Positions 53,479 through 63,969 of a stretch of DNA of 64,000 nucleotides are shown one piece after another (positions within the stretch are counted from its first letter, which is position 1; the number at the start of each line of letters is the position of its first letter). The translations under genes and the position numbers were made by a program. Origin of the DNA: Massospora cicadina (taxonomy: Eukaryota > Entomophthoromycota > Entomophthoromycetes > Entomophthorales > Entomophthoraceae); NCBI GenBank assembly GCA_022478985.1, contig JAKSZP010006698.1, forward strand, positions 1 to 64,000, given 5' to 3'. The notes below the pieces were generated by a model. It saw nothing but the letters and a program-made list of their open reading frames with translations. It made no database searches and was not told the DNA's origin.

Positions 53479-54981
53479 AAAAATTTTGTGAAGAGCATAG
53501 TATTGGCAAGGCGACATTTTCCAGTCAGAGATGTCTACCTGAACTTCCACCTTGCCACTGTCCTTTGGATATCCTGAAGTATTTTTCTTCCACCTTTTGA
53601 GTTGCTATGACCGCACTTGTGATGGGGTTCCTTAGGTGTTTGATTGGTTTCTTTGGGCAAGCCATTTGAAAGACTGGTGGGATAAAGCTGAGTTTCTTAC
53701 ACTTCTTCACTTTGCTTGTTTTTGTGACTTTTCTTTTTGACCTCTTGTCTTTAAGGTCTAGGCGCTTATCATTTGAAAGCAACAAGGCTTGTGAATTGGT
53801 TTTGTTAAGTTTGGCTTGAGAGGCTTCTTCATATAGGCTGATAATCTCATCTACCTTTTTGGAATCTGCCTTGGATGAGACCCCTGCCACACAGTTGTCC
53901 ACAAATGCCAAAACCTTAGGTGGTTTTTGCCCTTGCACTCTTTACCAGCTAATTATTTTTCCATTACCCGTTGGAGGGGGACAATTGTGAGGTTGTATAT
54001 TATAGGGCTAAGTGGATCCTCTTGATGGAGGCCTCTTTCTGGTGTGATTGGAGGTGAAATTAATGCAAACCCTACAAATGAGAAGGTGGATGACAGCTGT
54101 TGGTTCGCTATTTATGAAATAAAGGGTTTGGACTTCCTGTTTGTGAAGTATAGACGCCAAGTATTCCCAGTCTACACTGTTGTATGCCTTATCTTTGTCT
54201 AAAAGCAGAGTGTGCACTTTGATGCTCCTCAAAGTGTGTTTGTTACTTGGTGGATGTTGTCACAGGAGCTCTTCCTTGGGGTGAAACCTTGCTGTTGAGG
54301 GGAAATGCACTCCTTGGCTTTTTATTTGAGACGCTTAGCCATCAACTTTCCCATTATCTTTATATCCGCGTTAATTGAAGATATTGTGCGCCAGTTAATC
54401 AGGTTGGTACAATCCCCTTTTTTGTGGATCACTATGGTATAGGCTTCCGCGCCTCCTGAAATCACCCTCCTCTTTTGCAGACTTGAGATTAAGAGAGATA
54501 GCATGGGCTTCTTTATTGCTTCATAGTGTTTTTTACTTATAGGGCTGCCATCTAGTCCTGGTGACTTGTAGATAGGGAGTTTCCATAGAACATGTGCTAG
54601 ATCGTCCCCGTTATGGGTCAACAAGGTTGGCTAAATGCTCAGTGTGGTTGTAAACAGCATTGATGAAATCTGTATTAGCAGCTTACACTGTTGGAGCCAT
54701 CTTATACAGTTTCAAGTAGTAGGGTGGGTGATGTATGCTACTGCTTCTGGGTTGCTAGTGGTTTGGCCTTCTCATGTTTAGAGTTTGGTGAGACTGGCAT
54801 TTTTGGACCTCATTTTGTAAGTCTGATAGAAAAACATGGATGGCCCATCCCCCTGAACGGCCCATCAGGCACCTGCTTGGAGGGCCTTCATGTACATTTG
54901 GAGTTGTTTATGTTTCTTGATAATTAGTGTCTATTTTCACCCAGTTTCTAGCCCACAGTGGTGAGTAGCCACTACGGGGTG
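53479..54981 (-). pseudogene. LINE-2 reverse transcriptase domain
   Basis: Right to left: YKSPGLDGSPI and IVIHKKGDCTNLINWRTISS (54624-54322), KDKAYNSVDWEYLA (54232-54008), a QEDPLSPIIYNLTIVPLQ-like segment near 54015-53965, then VLAFVDNCVAGVSSKADSKK (53938 on). The catalytic FADD reads FVDN (53894-53905). The end (TSLTGKCRLANTMLFTKF, about 53530-53480) matches the post-RT segment of LINEs and is cut by Ty3-C. The right part, 54640-54981, links to the endonuclease and is unreadable. Confidence 0.82.
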
Positions 54982-54986
54982 GGTAT

Positions 54987-55560
54987 TGTCATGTTTCTGA
55001 TATGACAGGACAATAATTGCAGGATAGCTAGGGCAAAATCTGCCAAGAATGATATCAGATATGATTATTCAAGTGTCTTGAGACGAGGCGATATTGGGAC
55101 TAATGGGTTTTATTGGATATAACAGGTTTTATTGGATCGCCTTTATATAAGGCAATAATGCGATAAGGCAATGTCAACATTTGGTAAATATGAAGTAAAT
55201 CGCCTACAATTAGGGCGACAGAGGATTAGAGAATAACACGCTGAATTTGAGGAGAATCAGTGGAATAGAATAGCCTAAGCTATGAGAAGCATCATTGCCT
55301 GAAGCTGCTGTATATAAGCGAGATGGGCGATTGAGAGAAGAAGGTTGTTCTTAGCATAGAAGAGACAGGACAGCGAAAAGAAGCTGTATTTATAAAAAAT
55401 AAATAAAAGAATCGGTTGGGGCAATTTGCTCCTATTTTAAGTATATTTTCAAGTGTGTCCAAAAGACCAACAATCCCCACATCATCCGTCTGTTGCTCAG
55501 TGGGTTTGACCTGTGCAAATAACATGACGGATCCCAACAATACCATCCAAAATTATAACA
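54987..55560 (+). repeat. 5' LTR of Ty3-D
   Basis: tgtcatgtttctgatatg to ccaaaattataaca. A TATA-like tatataagc at 55311-55319 lies within a 265-bp block (55203-55467) almost identical to the other LTR, whereas the rest of the LTR is clearly diverged. Confidence 0.93.
55311..55319 (+). promoter_or_regulatory. Candidate LTR promoter TATA box of Ty3-D
   Basis: tatataagc sits 57% into the LTR, in the block conserved between both LTRs (partner at 61323). This is the usual U3 position; another tatataagg occurs at about 55145 in the diverged part. Confidence 0.45.
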
Positions 55561-55561
55561 G

Positions 55562-55579
55562 TGGTGCTCACTACAGAGG
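55562..55579 (+). promoter_or_regulatory. Primer-binding site of Ty3-D
   Basis: tggtgctcactacagagg, one base after the LTR; differs from the shared site by one G-to-A change. Confidence 0.87.
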
Positions 55580-55624
55580 GCCCATTGATCAACCACCTAA
55601 CACTCCAGAGCTCCAATCGCCAAC

Positions 55625-57060
55625 CATGCTTACCCAAGCTGTGTTATTGGGAAGTCCTCATGGAGCACTGCACCAGCTGGATATGAGGAATTCAAAGTTA
55701 CCTTTGATGCGGTGCTCAAGAACCAAGGTGAACTTCTTTAAGAACGAGATGCTGTCATGCACCAGCTTGATAGTACGTTTAGCCAAATGAAAATCTTGGG
55801 ATTACAAAACAAAGAACTATCCAAAAGATTGAATGATACCACCGAGCAGTTGCAGTGCGCAGAGCAAAGATTGACCAATCCTTCTCTTGTTCTCACTGGG
55901 GCAATGATGACTATCAAGAGGAGGCATCATACATGGGATAATATGATGCTGGTCAGAGCTACTACACCCAAGAGGGTAGTACTGGATATGCATATGAGTT
56001 GGAACAACACTTCCCTCAAGTAATGGCAGTACCACCCATGGCAGAAGGTCACGCTACCCCTGAAGTGGCGGAAATCCCAACTTCTGCTAATCCAACTCCT
56101 CATTGAGAAACCACTTTTAGATTTTGATCTGCTCCTCAGTATGGGCCAAATCCCCGTGAATGAGATGAGGAGGTTAGTATCGAAAAATTACCGCCATTTG
56201 ACTGCAACGGGAACATTCATGGGTTCTTCAAATTATTTGAGTTCGCGGCGGAAGGAGCCTCTGATAGTTAGGCTAAGTTGCTAATATTTTCCTTGGATGT
56301 AGGAACCACCGATCATGTCACCTGTTATCTCCCAAGTAGTTCTGTCACCTATAGGGACATAAAGGATACCATAACTTGCCTGTTTGGGGGTAATTCAAAG
56401 ATGTTACAGTGAAAATCAGAATTCTTAACAATTGGGTTCCATCGCAATGAGACTCTCCTAGAGTTCGCTGATTGATTCACAACAGAAGCCCGTGTGCTTA
56501 TTGGAGCTGGGTACCTAGCGGAAGCCAACTTGTGCATTGACATTTCCTCCACAGTAAAGCCATATCACGAACTACATAATATTATTTCACCGCTTCTGGA
56601 TGATGACATACCTCTGCTCAAGATTTTACAGTTTTTTCATTGAGTATCCCCTAACTTTCCACCACCAAATCTGCAACAGAAGACTACCACTGCTACCGCA
56701 CCCTCTTATTTAGAAGAATACTCTCGTCTGGCTCCAGCTCCAGTTAATAATCCCCAGACTTGGTATAACTCTGCGCCTCGTCCCCAATAGAATTTTACTC
56801 AACAGTTTGATCAGCGGCAATGGGCTAGCCATGATAACTTTCAGAAACCCAGTTATTGACCAGGTCCTAGCTATGCTGACCATCAACAATCAGCATACCA
56901 ACATGGGGCTGGTTACGCTGAACAACCCCAAACTTTCCGGTCAGGACCCTCTTATGACAATCAAGGACGTGGCGCTTAGGGGGTTAACTTCTATGAATGC
57001 AGTCACCCCGGTCATTTGGTAAAGTTCTGCCATAACCACTGTGTGAACTACGTACAATAA
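55625..57060 (+). pseudogene. Ty3-D gag
   Basis: A likely start is at 55625 (MLTQAVLLG); a frameshift follows and a helical segment (EEFKVTFDAVLKNQGELL, then MHQLDSTFSQMKILGLQNK, 55690-55850) matches the Ty3-C N-terminus. A capsid-like region (56190-56640) is broken by stops. An Asn/Gln-rich stretch leads to a zinc knuckle at 56989-57030, FYECSHPGHLVKFC, where the first Cys is Phe. There is no Gly-X-Y tract. Confidence 0.75.
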
Positions 57061-57422
57061 GATCAATAATATCAGGGAAAAGATGGAGCTGAATAGAGAT
57101 GGGACCCTCTACCTCCGCGATACCCACTCAAAATGTCCCTGAATCAATAGTATTATACCCTGCAAAAGTCCCTCAGTACAATGATGGACTTTTATATCAG
57201 CAGCCAGTCAGAGGATTAAACATAGTAACCTGAGCTCAAGCCAAGGCGGTGGCGGAAGACAAGTCCCCCAAACAACCAAAGCCATATGCCTATCAAATGC
57301 TTGATCAAGCTTCATTGGACTAGCTTGATTCTGCCACGGATGCGCCAACTCTTAAAGTAGTAAATGTCGCCCATCTGGTAGACGCCATTGTTAAAGAATA
57401 CCCCCAAGTCAGTGAGGGGATA

Positions 57423-57937
57423 ATGAATTTTCTTGGGAAAAGAGAGCCCGTAAATGTTCACATATTAAAAAGTCAATATTCTTCTTATTCTGAGTGTACA
57501 TACTGTGATGTTTTTGTAGCAAAAAATAGGGTTTGCGCTATAATAGATACTGGTGCTCCAGTCAACATAGTTTCCACTAAATTGATGGCAAAGTTGCCGT
57601 TAAAACCTGATGTGGACCATCGAATGGTTTATGGAACTGCTGGAGCAGTAAGTACTGTCTCTGAGGGGCTTTCAGTGCACTATCTCTGCATTTTGGGTCC
57701 ATTGTCATTGTAGCCCCAGAAATTGTGCTGCCTAATGAAAATTATGACCTTCTAATTGGGACTGCTTTTCTATGCCATTTTTGGGCTGTTGTTAATATGA
57801 CGGAGGAGACCCTCAACATTCTGGGGCAGCGGATCCCAATTTACTTTACCATTAATGGTGTACTGAAGGATCCGATGCATATGAGCCATATCAACCTTAC
57901 CTATAGTGACGGGGTGCAGCTAGTTCGCTACCACTGA
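57423..57937 (+). pseudogene. Ty3-D aspartic protease domain
   Basis: 57423-57713 holds CAIIDTGAPVNIVSTKLM with the DTG triplet intact (Asp at 57546-57548) and MVYGTAGAVS, then a frameshift; 57725-57937 gives PNENYDLLIGTAFLCHF, the C-terminal flap-to-end segment. One frameshift only, so it is the best preserved protease in the window. Confidence 0.85.
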
Positions 57938-58126
57938 CTAAAGTGCAAGACTCGGGCCCTTCCCCAGCAGAAATATGAATTTTAAGGAATACCTCTTCGA
58001 GCGGCAGGGCCCATATCTATCCCTTCTGGCCATCAAGTCTTAGTGAACACTGAGCTAGAAGTATAGTGCTGAGTGTGTTATATGGAAAAGTCATTGGGCT
58101 CTATCATCAAACTGGTTTGAGCCACA

Positions 58127-58327
58127 ATGGCTCCAGGGATTATACTTCTGGGACATAAGGAGATTAAGGTTTTATTAGTAAACCTTCAGAACAATCCAAT
58201 GCATATCCGCCAACACCAAACTGTAGCATATTTACATCTGATTCCAATAGATGAGGTCCGACAGGTTCATAATTTTAGGTCATTGGATGAATTTGGTCTA
58301 CTGGTCAAGACACCTGCTGACTACTAA
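58127..58327 (+). pseudogene. Ty3-D linker between protease and RT
   Basis: 66 open codons, MAPGIILLGHKEIKVLLVN to LHLIPIDEVRQVHNF, colinear with Ty3-C 50551-50748. Function unknown. Confidence 0.7.
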
Positions 58328-58439
58328 TGGTGGTACCGCGGAGTAATTTAACTGGATTATCTGAAAAACAAAAAATAAACCAAGCATTAGCTTTATTTCA
58401 GAACTATATAGGGGATTTTTGCTGTCAACAATCATGATT

Positions 58440-59130
58440 TAGGATGTGCTTGGGGGGTGGTCTATTGAGTAGACACTGGAGAACATCCTCCTATAAGATC
58501 TCAGCCGATCCACCAATTGTGGGCTGCGGAAGATGTGAGTACTGATGAAATCAACAAGTTGATAAAACAAGGGATGCTCAAACCATCCAAAAGTCCATGG
58601 GATTCACCTGTTCTAATTGTAAAGAAGAAGGATGGCACCAACTTCATAGTAATAGACTACAGGAAGCTCAACAGTATTACAAAAAGGATTCATATTCCTA
58701 GCCAAGAGATGATAATGCTCTGGATTGATTAGGGGGAACCCATTATTTTTTGGTGATGGACTTGATATCAGGTTATTGGCAAATCAAGTTACCCCTGGTG
58801 GAACAAGAAAAATATGCTGTAATCACCTCTAAAGGCCCTTTTCAACTGACGCGGATGCCTCAAGGGCTGTGTAATGCCCCAGCTATGTTTCAGAGAGCCA
58901 TAAACACTATTTTTGGTGACCTGAAACTGTCATGCATCCTAGTATACCTCGACAATATTAACAAATTCTCTCAAACCTTTTCAGAGCATCTTGACCACCT
59001 CAAAGCAGTATTCTGCCAGCTGGCTGAGGCGAACATTAAAATTTAACCTCAAAAATGTAACTTCTTCAAAGATCAGCTGGAGTAACTGGGGTTTGTGGTA
59101 GACTCAAAAGGGCTGAAACCACAGCTGGCT
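58440..59130 (+). pseudogene. Ty3-D reverse transcriptase domain
   Basis: 58517-58732 holds the RT start (SKSPWDSPVLIVKKKDGTNF, IDYRKLNSITKR); 58750-59046 the palm (MDLISGYWQIKLPL, RMPQGLCNAPAMFQRAI). The catalytic motif at 58945-58956 reads YLDN, the second Asp lost by G-to-A. After a stop at 59046 the KCNFFKDQLE and GFVVDSKGLKP segments follow. It is nearly open and inactivated chiefly by point changes. Confidence 0.87.
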
Positions 59131-59150
59131 AAGATGTAGACATCAGCAAA

Positions 59151-59851
59151 ATGACTACTCTCAATAGTAAGCGCGACATTCTGGTATTTTTTGGAATGGT
59201 CAGTTACTACCAGCGCTTTATCACTAATTTCAGCTGTATTGGGTGGCTGCTATTTAAGTTGTTAAAAAAGGATTCTGTGTTTAACTTGAAGGAATGTCGT
59301 CAATCTGCTTTTGATAAACTTTGTAAGGCATTGATCAGCACACCAGAGTTATGAGATCTGAACTTCAATCAGGAGTTTATTATTCAGAAAGATGCATCCC
59401 TCTCCGCTGTTGGGGCAGTTCTTTCTCAGAAAGATGATGAGGGAGAGAGATATCCTGTGTGCATACTGTAGTCGAAGTCTGAACTGTCACAAGCTTAATT
59501 ATACTGTGACTGAGCGGGAGTACTTAAGCAGTGATCTATGCATATAAGAAATTCAGAGTCTACGTGCATGGGGTAAAATTTAAAGTTGTAGCAGATCACA
59601 TGTCATTAAGCTGGTTGTAGAACCTCAAAGAACCTGAAGGATGTTTGGCTCGATGGGCTCTCTGGTTACAAGCTTGTAATTTTGAGATTCTCCATCATCT
59701 GGGAGCGAAGCATCTGAATGCTGACTGTTTATCTCGATTACTAACTCTTGCAGTAACAGCAGACCTTAGTGACGTGATGCACAATAATATGCACAGCAGA
59801 AAATATGATGACGAAGTGCCCCAGGTGATCAAATTGCTAAATGAGATGTGA
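59151..59851 (+). pseudogene. Ty3-D RNase H domain
   Basis: KRDILVFFGMVSYYQRFITNFS (59165-59240, junction) leads into SFDKL..., KDASLSAVGAVLSQKDDEGE (about 59390-59450) with the DAS Asp present, then a frameshift, and 59645-59851 with ARWALWLQACNFEILHHLGAK and NADCLSRLL, the family end signature. Confidence 0.82.
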
Positions 59852-59929
59852 ACGAATATCTTCCAATGGAATGGGAACTGTATAAGTAGATTGTCTATTC
59901 TATGGTGAATTTTCCGCGCCCCTCAGCAC

Positions 59930-60935
59930 ATCTGGGAATCATTATGAGTGCACACAAGGCAGTTGGGATGGTTGATTGCATAAGTTTTGAAGTTGCTACG
60001 TCCCTGGTACTATTGGGAAAGTATGAACTTTGACATGCTCAAAACTATCTCCTGTTGCCATCATTGCCAAGTGGAGAAGCCATTTTGCGTATGACATCAT
60101 ATCAGTTAGTAAAACCACATTTTGCATGGCACACGGTTTCCCTCAATGTCGTTGCACTTACCAACTGGAGCCAACTGTTGTAATTACATTCTTGTGGCTA
60201 TCAACCACTTGACTTGGTAGGTTGATGCGAGGGCGATACAAGACTTGAGGCAGTAACTGTGGCCAGGTTTGTGATGGAATGCATTATTCAGTGGCACGGC
60301 TGCCCTCAGTTTATTCTCACTGATAATGGAACCAACTTCACCTCACACATCCTCCTCAAACTGAACGAGCTATTGGAATCCATAGGGTTTTGATGACCCC
60401 ATACCACCCTGAGTCCAACGGAATGGTCAAAAGGGTGAATGGAACTCTGGTGAACATACTATGAAAATGAGTACTGGATCGACCTTCCAATTTGAGCTCC
60501 CTCCTTTCCACTGCTGTGTTCACCTATAACATTAATTACCATTCTGCCATGGGGAAGAGTCCCTTCCAACTACTATATGGCTGATATCCAGCTCTTCTGA
60601 CGTTACTTAATTTGTGTGTAGAAGACATCAGTGGGACTGGAACCCCTCCGCTATTTGACTAAACTCACAAACATTCTGATCAAACTGCAAACTGAAGCAT
60701 ATTCCTTCAGCTTAGCCAAGAAGATTAGGAATCAGGCCGCTGATCAGGCACGTCATAGTGGGCTGGCGCCATTCAAGGAAGGCGATATGGTTCTCTTTAA
60801 CAACCAACATGGATTCAGGAAGAAACACAAGATGGCCAGTATTTTGATTGGTCCATTCAAATCTGTACTGAAAACTAGAGTCAACGCATATACCATCAAG
60901 GATCCTGCCAGTGGTTGGATCATTAACTGAGTACA
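59930..60935 (+). pseudogene. Ty3-D integrase
   Basis: CCHHCQVEKPF in the zinc region (about 60052-60085, frameshifted), then ILVAINHLTW (about 60183-60212) where the first catalytic Asp is Asn, CPQFILTDNGTNFTSHI (60302-60352) with the second Asp intact, and SNGMVKRVNGTLVNIL (about 60418-60465) where the Glu is Lys. All three changes fit G-to-A. 60631-60930 closes with GPFKSVLKTRVNAYTIKDP, the GPY/F module. Confidence 0.85.
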
Positions 60936-60983
60936 TGCTAATGTTCCTCTGACCCTACAAGTAATAGGAGCCTTATCATCCAG

Positions 60984-60998
60984 TCAAGGAGGGGGTAA
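60984..60998 (+). promoter_or_regulatory. Polypurine tract of Ty3-D
   Basis: tcaaggagggggtaa lies directly before the 3' LTR. Confidence 0.78.
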
Positions 60999-61572
60999 TG
61001 TCACGATTCCAATATGACTGGATGATAATTGCAGGATATCTAGGGCGGAATCCGCCAAAAATGATATCAGATATGATTATTCAAGTGCCTCGAGACAAGG
61101 CAATATTGGAACTAACAGTTTTTATTAGATATAATGGGTTTTATTGGATCGCCTCTATATAAGGCAATAAGGTGATAAAGTGATGTTGACATTTGATGAA
61201 TATGAAGTAAATCACCTACAATTAGGGCGACAGAGGATTAGAGAATAACACGCTGAATTTGAGGAGAATCAGTGGAATAGAATAGCCTAAGCTATGAGAA
61301 GCATCATTGCCTGAAGCTGCTGTATATAAGCGAGATGGGCGATTGAGAGAAGAAGGTTGTTCTTAGCATAGAAGAGACAGGACAGCGAAAAGAAGCTGTA
61401 TTTATAAAAATAAAATAAAAGAATCGGTTGGGGCAATTTGCTCCTATTTTAAGTATATTTTCAAGTGTGTCCAAAAGACTGGAAATCCCTACATCATCCG
61501 TCTGTTGCTCAGTGGGTTCACCCTGTGCTAATAACACGACAGATCCCAATGATACCATCCAAAATTATAACA
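60999..61572 (+). repeat. 3' LTR of Ty3-D
   Basis: tgtcacgattccaatatg to ccaaaattataaca, 574 bp. The central 61215-61479 is identical to 55203-55467 except for two neighbouring bases; the flanking parts carry many transitions. Confidence 0.93.
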
Positions 61573-61577
61573 GGTAT

Positions 61578-62600
61578 CTTTCTAGATGGTTTAATATTCT
61601 CTGAGCTTAAAAAAAGTTCTTCTATTTCCTTCCTTGTGTGACAGGAGTCTGCGGTGGCTGGGGAGGATAAGATTTCCTTTTTTTGAATTTGCTATTGCTG
61701 CCATAAGGTTTCATATTCAGTGCCTTTGGCTAATTCTTCTACATGACTTTTTATCTGATCTTCTACTTAGACCAGAATCACGTTCTTTGGAACTATCCTT
61801 TTCTGGAGGTGGTTCTTAGGCAGTTCTTCCTTTGATTAAAAAAAAATTTCACCATTAAATGGTCTGATAGGTTTAGGTTAATTGTTGCAAATCTTCAGCC
61901 CGTGAATCCAATGTCACAGGTATGAAGATCCAATCTTATCTGGTGGAGCTTCTTAGTTGATTACCTACAATATTTGGCCGCGTCAGATTTTGTAAAATAT
62001 GATTCTGAGAATAATTTGGCATCTTTATGCCTTTTTTCATTAATTGAGTAATTCTCTCAATCCTATTGGTGAATTCTTGACATTTGGCCATCTGTCATAA
62101 GTTCCGTCCAGTAAGCAATTGAAGTCCCCTTATTAAATCATTCTTTCTGGAATGTTCAAGTCAATATGTTGCTCAGAAACTCTTCCCTTTTGTCCACTTC
62201 AGCAGGGGCATATACTGATATGGCCTGATATGATTGGTTTCTTATATAATGGCTAAGAACAAGAACCTTTTTTTACAAATGAGAGTATTAGTTGGTGATT
62301 TTAATAGCAGCTGATTCTTTGACTACAAATCCACTAAAGCTGGTCCAGAATGTTTGTGAAGGGAGAAAGAGCCTGAACAACTCTTCATACTTTCCAGTGG
62401 TGCACTTGCACTCCTGCAAGGCAAGCACGTCAACCGGTGGCTTTAGAAGGAGCCCTAGTTCTTATCCTGGTACTTAGTGGATAATAAACCTTCTACGTTG
62501 AGAGACCCAATTGTTAGCGATCCCAGCATGCCTGCTATGACTGCATAGGGCCTGGTTGGTCTGTGCATCTGAGTTGGCTTGCTTGCAATTGGACATAGTC
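61578..62600 (-). pseudogene. LINE-2 endonuclease domain
   Basis: On the minus strand the start reads GSLNVEGLLSTKYQDK (about 62510-62460), then DVLALQECKCTTGK (about 62430-62390) with the catalytic Glu of APE-type endonucleases, YQAISVYAPAEVDKREE-like sequence near 62250-62180, and an SDHxMV motif near 61855-61870. Frames shift several times. Left of 61840 the connection to RT is unreadable and is cut by Ty3-D at 61578. Confidence 0.7.
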
Positions 62601-63969
62601 ATAGGGCCCTCATAAATGGTTTGGGCTGGTGATGTATTTGATTGCCATTCAGGTGGCCCAGAGTTCCAATTTGGGTTCTCCGTTTAGTGAGCACTATTGT
62701 CTACATCCCGTTGAGGGTTGAGAAACTGTTGGTTTGTGTAATGAGTTTGTCGACTGAAACTTTAATGGGTTGATCTCTGTTGCGTACAGGTAGGAAGTGT
62801 GCACAGTCTATTTATGATTAAAGATGACCTCTGCTCATTATCTTGCAGCTTCTGGGCTGTCTTAGGGGCGGTCATACTAGCAATGTGCACATGTTGTTGC
62901 TCATTGTTGCACTTGGTTAATTCCTCATGATATGCTGCTTTATTTTTCCTCCTTCTGCTTCTTATACTTGGCCTTCTCCGCCGCCTTTCTAGTCATACTT
63001 TGTTTCTTTACGTTGCTCTAGTGAGACTGGTTGGATCACCTCATAGCTAGACTGTGATCCTCAGAGGTGGGCTGTTAATGCGTCCACCTGATCTATTTTA
63101 TTCTAACTTTCTTCACACTATATAAGCTTTCTTCCCTTCCATGTAGCCGGACATGCATTGTTTTAAGCCCTACTTTGTTGTAGCTCGTGCATATGAGCAG
63201 GCTCTTTTCTGGGCAGAATGCGAAAAGGAGAGACTGGTTCCACTTTGGGTCTAAGATGTACACTTTGTGTGGGATTGTGTTGATGTCACCCTCAGAATAC
63301 ATGCCTGGGAGTATCATTGCTTCAGCCTTGTCTGTATCCAGGTGAGGCAAGAGGCGGTTTTTCTCCATTTCAAAATAAATTAGTTCTCCATATGCGCTCT
63401 TTCCTCTTGTTAGTGCTGCCTCCAGGTAGTCTCGCTTTTCAGTGGTTGGAGTCCTTCTAGTACCACAAACAAATTTTTATCATCCCAAAAATGGGTGCGT
63501 GTGATTGGGATATTTGCTGTAATTTGCTCAGGCTCTTTGCCTACTCTCAGCTTAGTGAAGGTGACTACAAATGGGGTAGTGATAGAAGCGTCCGCGGCCT
63601 CAGCAGTAGCAATACTAAGGTCCAAGGTCCCCATTGTGTGTTTTTCAGTCAAGCTTACAGCTTCTGAGAAGCGTCCTGGGCTATATTGACAAACTGCTTC
63701 ATATCATAGAGGTTCTTCAACGCCAGAGTTAATGCGCACACCAAATTCACATGAGGACTTGGGTATGCAAGGCTGATGTTGCTTGTTAAGTAAAAATCTT
63801 TGACTATCTTTAGATAATTACTGTTTGGGACATATGGTACCTTTTTTGCACTAAGGATAAAGTTGAGCAGCTGAGACTTCTGGACCATGCTGTTCCCCAT
63901 CCTCGCTGCTGCATAGGTGTGTGAATGCAGTGGATTCAGCCGCTTTTTAATCCCCTGATTGGACGGCAC
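62601..63969 (-). pseudogene. LINE-2 ORF1 remnant
   Basis: Three open pieces in order: 63969-63655 (MPSNQGIKKRLNPLHSHTY, then KKVPYVPNSNYLKIVKDFY), 63652-63410 (TPFVVTFTKLRVGKEP, FVVLEGLQPL) and 63368-63093. By position before an endonuclease this is ORF1. The central piece with NLFVVLEG could be an RRM-like strand pattern; no CCHC knuckle is readable. After 63093 a Gln/Asn-rich tail (63000-62650) follows. The 5' end of the element is outside the window. Confidence 0.6.

Larger units (their letters stand above)
54987..61572 (+). mobile_element. Ty3-D: plus-strand Ty3/Gypsy element
   Basis: LTRs of exactly 574 bp (54987-55560 and 60999-61572) flank gag-protease-RT-RNase H-integrase. Perfect duplication ggtat at 54982-54986 and 61573-61577. 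Primer-binding site and polypurine tract are in place. Protease active site is intact, RT is YLDN, integrase has lost its first Asp and its Glu. It inserted in LINE-2 between endonuclease and RT. Nearest relative Ty3-C. Confidence 0.94.
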
